From Terrabacter sp040702505 (GTDB taxonomy: Bacteria > Actinomycetota > Actinomycetes > Actinomycetales > Dermatophilaceae), in assembly GCF_040702505.1 (NCBI RefSeq), contig NZ_JBFBLC010000001.1, positions 434,001 through 498,000 of the forward strand: 64,000 nt of DNA, written 5' to 3'. The notes under the pieces were generated by a model. The model was given only the letters and a program-made list of their open reading frames with translations. It did not search any database and had not been told where the DNA came from. A program made the position numbers and the translations under genes. Shown here piece by piece: positions 49,426-58,516 of the stretch (its first letter is position 1; each line of letters opens with the position of its first letter).

Positions 49426-51606
49426 TCAGGCACCTCGGGCGGGATGGCCCTCCAGCGCCGGCAGGTCGGCGGGCAGGTCGAGGAGCTTGTCGGCCGTCAC
49501 CGGCAGGTCGCGCACCCGGATGCCGGTCGCGTGCCAGGCCGCGTTCGCGACCGCGGCCGCGGCGCCGACGATGCCGATCTCGCCGATGCCGCGCGAGCCC
49601 ATCGGGTTGGTCAGCGGGTCGGACTCCTCCAGCCAGGTCGCCTCGATCGAGGGCACGTCGGCGTGCGAGGCCACGTGGTAGGTCGCGAGGTCCTGCGTGA
49701 CGATGTGCCCGAAGCGCGGGTCGCGCACCGACTCCTCGAGCAGGCCGGACCCGAGGCCCATCACCATGCCGCCGATGAGCTGCGACCGGGCCGTCGTCGG
49801 GTTGATGATCCGGCCGGCCGAGAAGACGCCGAGCATCCGGCGCAGGCGCGGCTCGCCGGTCCACACGTTGACCCCGAGCTCGACGAAGTGGGCGCCGAAC
49901 GAGTGCAGCGAGTGCGTGTCCATGGCCGGGTTGTCCGGCGGGGTGCCGGTGCTCACGTCGCCGACGCCGGGGGAGGTGCCGTGCTCGTCGCGGAAGGCGC
50001 GGGCGGCGCCGACGATCGCCGAGCCCCACGACGCCGTGCCGGCCGACCCGCCCGCGACGGTCGCCTGCGGGAGGCTGCTGTCGCCGAGGTGGACGTCGAC
50101 CGCATCGACCCCGACGCCGAGCGCGTCGGCCGCGATCTGCCCGAGGACGGTGAGCGCTCCGGTGCCGATGTCGGCGGCGCCGATGCTGACGGCATACCGT
50201 CCACCGGCGAGCGCCTCGATGCGCGCGGTGTTGGCCGGCTGCCGGTAGTAGGGGTAGGTCGCGGCCGCGACGCCCATCCCGACGAGCCAGTCACCGTCGA
50301 GCCGGCTGCCGGGACGCGGGTCGCGGTCGGCCCAGCCGAACTGCTCGGCGCCGGTGCGCAGGCACTCGACGAGCTTGCGATGGCCGAAGGGCTGCCCAGA
50401 CTCGGGGTCGACCTCCGGCTCGTTGCGCACCCGCAGCTCGATCGGGTCGAGGCCGCAGGCGACGGCGAGCTCGTCCATGGCCATCTCGTGCGCGGCCATC
50501 CCCGGCATCTCGCCCGGGGCCCGCATCCACGAGGGCACGGCGACGTCGAGCGCGATGAGACGGTGACTCGTGTGCCGGTTCGGGGCGGCATACATGTGCC
50601 GCGTCGCGACGGCGGTCTGCTCGGCGAACTCCTTGAGGGCCGAGGTCTGCTCGAGCACCTGGTGGTCGATCCCGAGCAGCGTGCCGTCGGCGCCGGCGGC
50701 GAGGCGGAAGCGCTGGATCGTCGCCGTGCGGTAGCCGGCCAGCGCGAACATCTGCTGACGGGTCAGCGCCAGCCGAACCGGCCGTCCCGGGTGGGCGCGG
50801 GCAGCCAGCGCCGCGACGACGTCGTGGGCGTGCGGCAGGCCCTTGCTGCCGAACCCGCCGCCGACGTAGGGCGAGCGCACGTGCAGCTGCTCCGGCTCGA
50901 GCCCGAGGATCGGCGCGAGCTCCGACACGACGCCGTGCACGCTCTGGGTCGACGCGTCGAGGACGAGCCGCGGGGCGCCGTCTGGGTCGGTCTCGGCCGC
51001 CCAGCGAGCCGTCGTCGCGTGCGGCTCCATCGGGTTGTTGTGCTCGAAGGGTGTCGTGTAGGTCTCGTCGACGACGACGGCCGCGGCCTCGAGGGCCGCG
51101 TCCAGGTGCCCGATGGCCGTGTCCGTGGGGAAGGCCGGGTTGACCTTCTCGGGAGCGTACGCGTGCGGGTCGTCCGCGCGCAGCTGCGCGCGGTGCTCCC
51201 GCACGTCGTAGCCGACCCGCACGAGGCGCGCACCCTCGCGGGCCGCCTCGGGCGAAGTGGCCACGACGACGGCCACGACCTGCCCGCGGAAGGCGACGTC
51301 GGGCGTCTGCAGCACCTGCAGCTCGGCGTTCTCACCGTCTTCCAACCGGGGTGCGTTCGTGTGGTCGAGCACCGCCACGACGCCCTCGTGAGCGAGCGCC
51401 GCCCCGGCGTCCACCGACCGCACCGCGCCCTTGGCCACCGTCGACTGCACGAGGTGGAGGTAGAGCGGGTCGTCCGCCGGCGCCTCGTACGCGTATGCCG
51501 CGGCCCCGCGCACCTTGAGGGGTCCCTCGGTGCGCGCCACCCGCGTGCCCATCGCCACGGCGTCGAGCTGGTCCTGCCGGCTCTGGCCGGCCGTGTCCGC
51601 GCTCAT
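49426..51606 (-). CDS. Molybdenum hydroxylase large subunit (PaoC/YagR-type)
   Basis: Molybdopterin-cytosine-dinucleotide-binding subunit of a xanthine-dehydrogenase-family enzyme, 726 residues. It shows YVGGGFGSKGLPH, RAPGEMPGMAAHEMAMDELA and the C-terminal active-site Glu region GSRGIGEIGIVGAAAAVANA. Length and order match the E. coli aldehyde oxidoreductase PaoABC rather than the larger fused xanthine dehydrogenases. It overlaps the FAD-subunit gene (ATGA). No maturation chaperone (PaoD/XdhC) is in the window. Substrate probably aromatic aldehydes or similar (inference). Confidence 0.92.
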   Translation of the reverse strand: MSADTAGQSRQDQLDAVAMGTRVARTEGPLKVRGAAAYAYEAPADDPLYLHLVQSTVAKGAVRSVDAGAALAHEGVVAVLDHTNAPRLEDGENAELQVLQTPDVAFRGQVVAVVVATSPEAAREGARLVRVGYDVREHRAQLRADDPHAYAPEKVNPAFPTDTAIGHLDAALEAAAVVVDETYTTPFEHNNPMEPHATTARWAAETDPDGAPRLVLDASTQSVHGVVSELAPILGLEPEQLHVRSPYVGGGFGSKGLPHAHDVVAALAARAHPGRPVRLALTRQQMFALAGYRTATIQRFRLAAGADGTLLGIDHQVLEQTSALKEFAEQTAVATRHMYAAPNRHTSHRLIALDVAVPSWMRAPGEMPGMAAHEMAMDELAVACGLDPIELRVRNEPEVDPESGQPFGHRKLVECLRTGAEQFGWADRDPRPGSRLDGDWLVGMGVAAATYPYYRQPANTARIEALAGGRYAVSIGAADIGTGALTVLGQIAADALGVGVDAVDVHLGDSSLPQATVAGGSAGTASWGSAIVGAARAFRDEHGTSPGVGDVSTGTPPDNPAMDTHSLHSFGAHFVELGVNVWTGEPRLRRMLGVFSAGRIINPTTARSQLIGGMVMGLGSGLLEESVRDPRFGHIVTQDLATYHVASHADVPSIEATWLEESDPLTNPMGSRGIGEIGIVGAAAAVANAAWHATGIRVRDLPVTADKLLDLPADLPALEGHPARGA

Positions 51607-52646
51607 GCGCTCGCCTCCGTCGGGTTCGTGGCCAGCCGTTGCAGCACCATCGTCGTGGCGCGCCTCACGAGCGGGACCTTGTATGCCGCGTCGTCCGTCG
51701 TCGACGCCGCGGCGAGCTCCGCGTCGAGCGCCGAGCGGATCGCCTCCGGCGTGAGCGGGCCACCGCGGAGGGCGTCCTCGGCCCGGGTGGCGCGCCACGG
51801 CTTGTGCGCGACCCCGCCCCAGGCGATGCGGACGTCCCGCACCCGGGCATCGGCGCCCTGGCCGTCGAGGTCGAGCACGACGGCCACGGAGACGAGGGCA
51901 AACGCATACGACGCCCGGTCCCGCGCCTTGTAGTACGTCGAGACGGTGGTCACCGGGAGCGGCGGCAGCTCGACCGCGGTCACGAGCTCGCCGTGCGCGA
52001 GGGTCGTGTCGCGCTGCGGCTCGTCCCCGGGCAGCCGGTGGAAGTCGGCGAAGGGGATGCGGCGCTCGCCGTCGGGCCCGAGCACGACGACGGTCGCGTC
52101 GAGGGCAGCCATCGCGACCGCCATGTCCGACGGGTGCACGGTGACGCACTCGGGCGACTGGCCGAGGATCGCGTTGTAGCGGCCGTAGCCCTCGAGCGCC
52201 GAGCAGCCGGTGCCGGGCTCGCGCTTGTTGCACGGCGTCGTCACGTCCTGGAAGTAGACGCAGCGGGTGCGCTGGAGCAGGTTGCCGGCGGTCGTCGCCT
52301 GGTTGCGGATCTGGCCGGAGGCGCCGGAAAGCAGCGCGCGGGACAGGACGGCATACCGCTGGCGCACGACGGGGTGGGCGGCGAGGTCGCTGTTGCGGAC
52401 GTTCGCGCCGATGCGCAACCGGGAGCCTGCGGGGCCGCCGGAGCCGCCGGCCTCGGCCGGGACGTCGGTGATGTCGTCGAGCGGCAGCCGGCTGACGTCG
52501 ACGAGCCGGGTCGGGGTGGCGACGCCGAGCTTGAGGTGGTCGACGAGGTTGCTGCCGCCGGCGATGAAGCGGGCGTCCGGGTCGGCGCTGACGGTGGCGA
52601 CGGCCGACTCGGCGTCGCGGGCCAGCTCGTGCACGAGGGCCTTCAC
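51603..52646 (-). CDS. Molybdenum hydroxylase FAD subunit (PaoB/YagS-type)
   Basis: FAD-binding subunit, 347 residues. It shows FIAGGSNLVDHLKLGV near the N-terminus and the FAD block NQATTAGNLLQRTRC. The Cys pattern CVYFQDVTTPCNKREPGTGC resembles the extra iron-sulfur cluster site of PaoB. The C-terminal CO-dehydrogenase flavoprotein domain follows. Start is a GTG overlapping the stop of the 2Fe-2S subunit gene. Middle gene of the three-gene enzyme operon. Confidence 0.92.
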   Translation of the reverse strand: MKALVHELARDAESAVATVSADPDARFIAGGSNLVDHLKLGVATPTRLVDVSRLPLDDITDVPAEAGGSGGPAGSRLRIGANVRNSDLAAHPVVRQRYAVLSRALLSGASGQIRNQATTAGNLLQRTRCVYFQDVTTPCNKREPGTGCSALEGYGRYNAILGQSPECVTVHPSDMAVAMAALDATVVVLGPDGERRIPFADFHRLPGDEPQRDTTLAHGELVTAVELPPLPVTTVSTYYKARDRASYAFALVSVAVVLDLDGQGADARVRDVRIAWGGVAHKPWRATRAEDALRGGPLTPEAIRSALDAELAAASTTDDAAYKVPLVRRATTMVLQRLATNPTEASA

Positions 52647-53152
52647 GCGCCGGCCGCCTCTCGGATCGCGTCGACGATGTTGGGGTAGGCGCCGCACCGG
52701 CACAGGTTGCCGCTCATCCGCTCGCGGATCTCCTCGTCGCTGAGCTCGATGTCGCCGGTGAGGTCGTCGGTGACGTGGCTGGGGTGGCCCTGCTTGGCCT
52801 CGTCGAGCATCCCGACGGCCGAGCAGACCTGGCCGGGCGTGCAGTAGCCGCACTGGAAGCCGTCGCGGGCCAGGAACGCGTCCTGCACGGGGTGCAGCCG
52901 GTCCTCACCGCCGCCGAGGCCCCCGGCCGTGGTGACCTCGGCGCCGTCCTGGGCCACGGCGAGCGTCAGGCACGACAGGTGCCGCCGGCCGTCGAGCAGC
53001 ACCGTGCAGGAGCCGCACTGCCCGTGGTCGCAGCCCTTCTTCGGCGCCGTGACCCCGAGCCGGTCGCGCAGCGCGTCCAGCAGCGTCGTGCGGTGGTCGA
53101 CGACGACGTCGCGCGCCGTCCCGTCGACGTGGAGCGTGATCCGGGATTCCAT
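52643..53152 (-). CDS. Molybdenum hydroxylase 2Fe-2S subunit (PaoA/YagT-type)
   Basis: Iron-sulfur subunit of 169 residues with two clusters: the plant-ferredoxin type (GCDHGQCGSCTVLLDG then LSCLTLA) and the helical type (FQCGYCTPGQVCSA then SGNLCRCGAYPNI). Unlike E. coli PaoA it has no obvious Tat signal, so the enzyme should be cytoplasmic. First gene of the operon. The 120-bp gap to the divergent gnd gene holds both promoters. Confidence 0.93.
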   Translation of the reverse strand: MESRITLHVDGTARDVVVDHRTTLLDALRDRLGVTAPKKGCDHGQCGSCTVLLDGRRHLSCLTLAVAQDGAEVTTAGGLGGGEDRLHPVQDAFLARDGFQCGYCTPGQVCSAVGMLDEAKQGHPSHVTDDLTGDIELSDEEIRERMSGNLCRCGAYPNIVDAIREAAGA

Positions 53153-53272
53153 GTCTCACCGTCCTGCCGTGGTCGCTCCGGGCGAACGGCCGGTGGGGTC
53201 GTACCCGCCCGGGGAGCGCCCGCGTCGTGGACGCGGCGGAATGTGTGAGACGCGGCGAGGGTTTCCGCCTCC

Positions 53273-54769
53273 ATGAACACCAAGTCGGACACGAAGGCGG
53301 ACGCGACGGAGACGACGAGGGACGAGAAGGCGACGATCGGCGTCACCGGCCTGGCGACGATGGGGCGCAACCTGGCCCGCAACATCGCGCGCCACGGCCA
53401 CACCGTGGCCGTGCACAACCGCACGACCGCCCGCATGACGAGCCTCGTGGAGCAGTTCGGCGACGAGGGCCGCTTCGTCGGCGCGGAGACGCTCGAGGAC
53501 TTCGTGGCGGCGATCGAGCGTCCCCGCGCGATCATCGTCATGGTCAAGGCCGGAGCCCCGACCGACGCGGTCATCGACGAGCTCGTGCCGCTGCTGGACG
53601 AGGAGGACATCGTCGTCGACGCCGGCAACGCGCACTTCACCGACACGCTCCGCCGGGAGAATGCGCTCGCCGAGAAGGGCATCCACTTCGTCGGCATGGG
53701 CGTCTCCGGCGGCGAGGAGGGCGCGCTCAACGGTCCGTCGATCATGGTCGGCGGCTCGGACCACGCCTACGAGCGCCTCCAGCCGGTCGTCGAGTCGATC
53801 GCCGCGCAGGTCGACGGGACGCCCTGTGCGGCGCACCTCGGCCCGGACGCCGCGGGCCACTTCGTCAAGATGGTGCACAACGGCATCGAGTACGCCGACA
53901 TGCAGCTCATCGCCGAGTCATTCGACCTGTTGCGCAGCGTGCTCGGGCTCGAGCCGGCGCAGATCGCCGACGTGTTCCGCGAGTGGAACGAGGGCGACCT
54001 CGAGTCGTTCCTCATCGAGCTGACCGCAGACGTGCTGGCCCACACCGACGCCGCCACCGGCACGCCGTTCGTCGACGTCGTCGGCGACGCCGCCGAGCAG
54101 AAGGGCACCGGTCGCTGGACGGTCCAGAGCGCCCTCGACCTCGGCGTCCCGGTGACCGGCATCGCCGAGGCCACCTTCGCGCGCAGCCTCTCGGGCCACA
54201 CGAGCCAGCGGGCCGCCGTGCGCAAGACCTTCGCCGACCTGGGCGGGCTCGACCCCGCCGCCCAGCGCGAGGTCGACCGCGACGCCTTCGTCGACGACGT
54301 CCGGGCAGCCCTCTATGCGTCCAAGATCGTCGCGTACGCGCAGGGCTTCGACCAGCTCGCCGCCGGCTCCAAGGAGTACGGCTGGGACCTCGACCTCGGT
54401 GAGGTCGCCACCATCTGGCGCGGCGGGTGCATCATCCGCGCGCGCTTCCTCGACCGGATCCGGGAGGCGTATGCCGAGGGCGGCGTCCTCGAGAGCCTGC
54501 TCACCGCGCCGTGGTTCGCCGAGGCGATCGGGCAGGGCGTGCAGGCCTGGCGGCGGGTCGTCGCGGTGGCCGCCGAGCGGGGCGTGCCGGTGCCGGCGTT
54601 CGGGTCGTCGCTGTCCTACTTCGACGCGCTGCGTCGCGACCGGCTGCCGTCGGCGCTGATCCAGGCGCTGCGCGACAACTTCGGCGCGCACACCTACCTG
54701 CGGATCGACCGCGAGGGCTCCTTCCACACCAACTGGGCGGGTGACCGCGTGGAGTCCGCCATCGAGTGA
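53273..54769 (+). CDS. gnd: 6-phosphogluconate dehydrogenase, decarboxylating
   Basis: Oxidises 6-phosphogluconate to ribulose 5-phosphate and CO2 with NADP in the pentose phosphate pathway. The 498 residues include a 20-residue charged N-terminal extension, the dinucleotide motif GVTGLATMGRNLARN, the block GMGVSGGEEGALNGPSIMVGG with catalytic residues around HFVKMVHNGIEYADMQ, and the C-terminal FHTNW. Full-length dimeric class. Confidence 0.96.
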   Translation: MNTKSDTKADATETTRDEKATIGVTGLATMGRNLARNIARHGHTVAVHNRTTARMTSLVEQFGDEGRFVGAETLEDFVAAIERPRAIIVMVKAGAPTDAVIDELVPLLDEEDIVVDAGNAHFTDTLRRENALAEKGIHFVGMGVSGGEEGALNGPSIMVGGSDHAYERLQPVVESIAAQVDGTPCAAHLGPDAAGHFVKMVHNGIEYADMQLIAESFDLLRSVLGLEPAQIADVFREWNEGDLESFLIELTADVLAHTDAATGTPFVDVVGDAAEQKGTGRWTVQSALDLGVPVTGIAEATFARSLSGHTSQRAAVRKTFADLGGLDPAAQREVDRDAFVDDVRAALYASKIVAYAQGFDQLAAGSKEYGWDLDLGEVATIWRGGCIIRARFLDRIREAYAEGGVLESLLTAPWFAEAIGQGVQAWRRVVAVAAERGVPVPAFGSSLSYFDALRRDRLPSALIQALRDNFGAHTYLRIDREGSFHTNWAGDRVESAIE

Positions 54770-54855
54770 TCAGCCGTGAGTCGGGTCCGTAGTCGGGTCG
54801 GCCTCAGGTGCGGGTCGCGCGACCGACACGTCGGCGGGCAGCCTCGGACACCCGC

Positions 54856-54899
54856 CCTTGGACACGGCCCTTGGACACGGCCCTTCGACACCGTCAGCC
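54856..54899 (+). repeat. Short tandem repeat before the MoxR-like ATPase gene
   Basis: CCCTTGGACACGG is repeated directly and followed by the variant CCCTTCGACACCG, giving about three 13-14 bp units. They lie 20-60 bp upstream of the ATPase start. Possibly promoter-associated; nothing else is seen in the 150-bp gap. Confidence 0.5.
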
Positions 54900-54919
54900 G
54901 TCGGACGTAGCGTGAGGCA

Positions 54920-56317
54920 ATGAGCCTTCCCGACACCGGTCGTGCCACCACCCTCGGCGAGCTGCGCGCCTCCGGGCACGTCTACCGCACGGTCAAGAGC
55001 GAGATCCGCGAGAACCTCCTGGCCCGACTGCGAGCCGGCGAGGACGCCTTCCCGGGGATGGTCGGCTTCGACGAGACGGTGCTGCCCGAGCTCGAGACCG
55101 CACTGCTCGCCGGCCACGACCTCGTCCTGCTCGGCGAGCGCGGCCAGGGCAAGACGCGCCTGATGCGCACGCTCGCCGGCCTGCTCGACGAGTGGAGCCC
55201 GGTCGTCGAGGGCTGCGAGATCGGCGACGACCCGCACCAGCCGTCGTGCACGCGCTGCCGGCGCCTGCTCGCCGAACTTGGCGAGGACCTGCCGGTCGCC
55301 TGGCGCCACCGCAGCGAGCGCTACACCGAGAAGCTCGCGACGCCCGACACGAGCGTCGGTGACCTCGTCGGCGACGTCGACCCGGTCAAGGTCGCGCAGG
55401 GCCGCACGCTCGGAGACCCCGAGACCGTGCACTACGGCCTCGTCCCGCGCAGCAACCGCGGCATCTTTGGCCTCAACGAGCTGCCCGACCTCGCCGAGCG
55501 CATCCAGGTCGCCCTCTTCAACGTGCTCGAGGAGCGCGACATCCAGATCCGCGGCTACTCGCTGCGGTTGCCCCTCGACCTGCTGCTCGTCGCGACCGCC
55601 AACCCCGAGGACTACACCAACCGCGGCCGCATCATCACCCCGCTCAAGGACCGCTTCGGCGCCGAGATCCGCACGCACTACCCGACGGAGGTCAGCGACG
55701 AGGTCGCCCTCATCGCGCAGGAGTCCAACCTCGTGGCCGAGGTGCCCGAGCACCTGCTCGAGGTCGTCGCCCGGTTCACCCGCGCCCTGCGCGAGTCCTC
55801 GGCCGTCGACCAGCGATCGGGGGTGTCCGCGCGGTTCGCCATCGCCGGCGCCGAGGGGGTTGCGGGGTCGGCGCTGCGTCGGTCGGCCCGCACCGGGGAG
55901 GTGTATGCCGTCGCGCGCGTCTGCGACGTCCCCACCATCGTCCCGACCCTCCTCGGCAAGGTCGAGTTCGAGATGGGCGAGGAGGGCCGCGAGCGTGACG
56001 TGCTCACGCACCTGCTCCGGCTCGCCGTGGCGGAGACCTACCGGTCGCGGCTCGCGGGGCTGGACCTAACGGGGTTCACGAACCTCTTCGCCGAGGGCGC
56101 CGTCGTCGAGACCGGCGAGCTCGTGCCCGGCTCCGACCTGCTGTCGCAGGTCGGTGCCGTGTCGGGCCTGTCCAAGGTGCTCGACCGGCTCGGCCACGGC
56201 GACGACGCCAACCCGGGCGAGGTGGCGGCCGCGATCGAGTTCGTCCTCGAGGGGCTGCACCTGACGCGGCGCATCGACAAGGACTCCGTCGCCGGCCGCA
56301 CCGTCTACGGAGCCTGA
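54920..56317 (+). CDS. MoxR/Mg-chelatase-type AAA+ ATPase
   Basis: AAA+ ATPase of 465 residues. Walker A is LLGERGQGKTRLMR, Walker B lies in GIFGLNELPDLAERIQ, and sensor 1 is LLVATANPEDYTNRGRIITPLKDRFG. A Cys-rich insert (GCEIGDDPHQPSCTRCRRLL) between Walker A and B may bind a metal. This is the subfamily usually paired with a VWA/CoxE protein; here that gene follows after 132 bp. Such pairs act as chaperones that insert metals or remodel protein complexes. The client is unknown. Confidence 0.9.
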   Translation: MSLPDTGRATTLGELRASGHVYRTVKSEIRENLLARLRAGEDAFPGMVGFDETVLPELETALLAGHDLVLLGERGQGKTRLMRTLAGLLDEWSPVVEGCEIGDDPHQPSCTRCRRLLAELGEDLPVAWRHRSERYTEKLATPDTSVGDLVGDVDPVKVAQGRTLGDPETVHYGLVPRSNRGIFGLNELPDLAERIQVALFNVLEERDIQIRGYSLRLPLDLLLVATANPEDYTNRGRIITPLKDRFGAEIRTHYPTEVSDEVALIAQESNLVAEVPEHLLEVVARFTRALRESSAVDQRSGVSARFAIAGAEGVAGSALRRSARTGEVYAVARVCDVPTIVPTLLGKVEFEMGEEGRERDVLTHLLRLAVAETYRSRLAGLDLTGFTNLFAEGAVVETGELVPGSDLLSQVGAVSGLSKVLDRLGHGDDANPGEVAAAIEFVLEGLHLTRRIDKDSVAGRTVYGA

Positions 56318-56358
56318 CGCCGTGCTTGCCAGAATCGAGCCGACACGCTTCATCTCGG

Positions 56359-56425
56359 AACACACCGAAAAAGTCACAACTCACCGGCATCCGATCCCGG
56401 TGGGTTGCGACCTACACGGTGTGTT
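56359..56425 (+). ncRNA. Nested symmetrical stem-loop between the AAA+ and VWA genes
   Basis: Outer arms AACACACCG (56359-56367) and CGGTGTGTT (56417-56425) pair perfectly over 9 bp. Inner arms CAACTCACCGG (56377-56387) and CCGGTGGGTTG (56397-56407) pair over 11 bp with one G-U. Internal loops are 9 nt on each side (AAAAAGTCA and CGACCTACA) and the end loop is CATCCGATC. The structure ends 25 nt before the VWA start. It could be an mRNA control element, a protein-binding site or a terminator variant. Prediction only. Confidence 0.45.
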
Positions 56426-56449
56426 GCGGGTGCGGAAGGGCGGCGGGCG

Positions 56450-58462
56450 ATGACACCGCGGGGCCCCGGCGAGGGTGGCAACGGGGACGTGCACGGGCGG
56501 TTCCGCTACACGCCCTGGCACGGCGGTCCTGACCCGCTCGCGCCGCCGTTCGACGTCCGGTCGGCCCTCGACGAGCTCGGCGAGGACGTGCTGGCCGGCG
56601 GCTCGCTGCGGGAGTCGCTGCGCGAGCTGTTGCGCCGCGGCATGGACGGTCGTCGCGGACTCGATGACCTCGCCGACCGCGTACGCCGTCTCCGTGAGGC
56701 CGCACGGCGCCGCGGCGACCTCGGCGGCACGCTCGACCATGCGCGGGCGATGCTCGACCAAGCGCTCGCCGAGGAGCGCGACACCCTCGCCGGTGAGTCG
56801 GGCGACGATGCCCGCCTGGCCGAGATGGACCTCGCGACGATCCCCGACGATGTAGCCGGCGCGGTGCAGGCCCTCGGTGAGTACGAATGGCACTCGCCCG
56901 AGGCGAAGGCGACCTACGAGCAGATCCGGCAGATGCTCCAGCGCGAGGTCGTCGGGGCGCAGTTCGAGGGGCTCAAGCAGGCGCTGTCGGGCGACAACCC
57001 CGAGGCGATGCAGGCGGTCAAGGACATGCTCGCCGACCTCAACCAGCTGCTGGCCGCGCACGCCCGCGGCGAGGACACCGAGGACCAGTTCCGCGACTTC
57101 ATGGACAAGCACGGCGACCTCTTCCCCGAGAACCCGGAGAACGTCGACGAGCTCATCGACGCCCTGGCCCGACGCCAGGCCGCGGCCGACCGGCTCATGG
57201 CGTCCCTCAGCCCCGAGCAGCGCGACCAGCTGAGCCGCCTCATGGCCGAGGCCATGGGTTCCGACCCCGACCTCGCCTCGCAGATGGCCCAGCTGTCCGA
57301 CAACCTGCGCGCACTGCGGCCCGGCCTCGACCGGGGCAGCCCCGTGCCGCAGGGCCAGGGCGGACAGCCGATGGGCTACGGCGACGCCGTGGGTGCGGTG
57401 GCCGAGCTCGCCGACCTCGAGCAGCTCGGCGAGCAGCTGAGCCAGAGCTACTTCGGCGCCACGCTGGACGACGTCGACGTCGAGAGGCTCGAGCAGTACC
57501 TCGGCGCCGACGCGGCCCGCGACATGGAGGCGCTGCGCCAGCTCGAGCGCGAGCTCGAACGCCAGGGCTACGTCTCGCGAGGCGACGACGGCCTGCGCCT
57601 GACGCCCCGGGCGGTCCGCCGGCTGGGTGAGACGGCTCTGAAGCGGGTGTTCGAGCGGGTCGAGGCGGCCGGTCGGGGTGACCACGACGACCGTGCCGCC
57701 GGTCAGGCCGATGAGCTCACCGGGCTCAGCCGGCAGTGGGAGTTCGGCGACGAGCTGCCCATCGACACCGTGCGCACCGTGTCGAACGCCCTGCAGCGTC
57801 GGGCCCGCACGACGCAAAGTGCCCACTCGACGTCGGGGGTAGAGCTGCTCGTCGAGGACTTCGAGGTGGCCGAGACCGAGCGCCGGTCGGTGGCGGCCGT
57901 CGCGCTGTGCGTCGACATGTCGTTCTCGATGCTCCAGGAGGGCCGGTGGGGGCCGATGAAGCAGACGGCGCTCGCGCTCTCGCACCTGGTCCAGACCCGG
58001 TTCCGGCACGACGCGCTGCAGATCATCGGCTTCAACCTCGCCGCCCGGCGGCTGACGCCGACCGAGCTGACCGAGGCCGAGCCCGAGTGGGTGCAGGGCA
58101 CCAACCTGCAGCACGCGCTGATGCTCGCCGGGCGGCACCTGCGACGCCACCCCGACGCCGAGCCCGTCGTGCTCGTCGTCACCGACGGTGAGCCGACCGC
58201 GCACATCGAGTCCGACGGCCGGCCGACCTTCCACTGGCCCGCGACGCAGCAGACCATCCGGGCGACGGTCGCCCAGGTCGACGAGCTGCGCCGCTCGGGC
58301 GCCCAGCTCAACGTCTTCATGCTCGGCGAGGACCCCGGGCTGGCGCGGTTCGTCGACGCGGTCGCTCGCCGCGCCGGTGGTCGGGTCTTCACCCCGGACG
58401 TGTCGCGGCTCGGCGAGTACGTCGTCGCCGACTACCTCCGCACCCGGCGGGGTCGCCGCTGA
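56450..58462 (+). CDS. VWA domain protein paired with the AAA+ ATPase (CoxE-like)
   Basis: A 670-residue protein. The N-terminal ~450 residues are helical and rich in charged and Gln residues. The VWA domain is C-terminal, with MIDAS motif D-x-S-x-S in VALCVDMSFSMLQEG, then QIIGFNLAARRLTP, GTNLQHALMLAGRHL and VVLVVTDGEPTAH. Between the two parts the coding sequence contains a full copy of the 18-bp dispersed repeat (57814-57831), read as T-Q-S-A-H-S-T. ATG at 56450 has GGAAGGG upstream; an earlier in-frame GTG would extend into the hairpin. Confidence 0.9.
   Translation: MTPRGPGEGGNGDVHGRFRYTPWHGGPDPLAPPFDVRSALDELGEDVLAGGSLRESLRELLRRGMDGRRGLDDLADRVRRLREAARRRGDLGGTLDHARAMLDQALAEERDTLAGESGDDARLAEMDLATIPDDVAGAVQALGEYEWHSPEAKATYEQIRQMLQREVVGAQFEGLKQALSGDNPEAMQAVKDMLADLNQLLAAHARGEDTEDQFRDFMDKHGDLFPENPENVDELIDALARRQAAADRLMASLSPEQRDQLSRLMAEAMGSDPDLASQMAQLSDNLRALRPGLDRGSPVPQGQGGQPMGYGDAVGAVAELADLEQLGEQLSQSYFGATLDDVDVERLEQYLGADAARDMEALRQLERELERQGYVSRGDDGLRLTPRAVRRLGETALKRVFERVEAAGRGDHDDRAAGQADELTGLSRQWEFGDELPIDTVRTVSNALQRRARTTQSAHSTSGVELLVEDFEVAETERRSVAAVALCVDMSFSMLQEGRWGPMKQTALALSHLVQTRFRHDALQIIGFNLAARRLTPTELTEAEPEWVQGTNLQHALMLAGRHLRRHPDAEPVVLVVTDGEPTAHIESDGRPTFHWPATQQTIRATVAQVDELRRSGAQLNVFMLGEDPGLARFVDAVARRAGGRVFTPDVSRLGEYVVADYLRTRRGRR
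57814..57831 (-). repeat. Copy of the 18-bp repeat inside the VWA coding sequence
   Basis: GCAAAGTGCCCACTCGAC, a perfect minus-strand copy, lies in frame between the helical N-terminal part and the VWA domain. No DnaA-box-like sequence flanks it. Its flanks (GAC before and GTC after) extend the match with the copies at 9.6 kb. Confidence 0.85.
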
Positions 58463-58516
58463 GCGTGCGTCGGCAATTCGGTCGCTCCGCCCACCGCTGG
58501 CTGTCATGGTGGCGCC

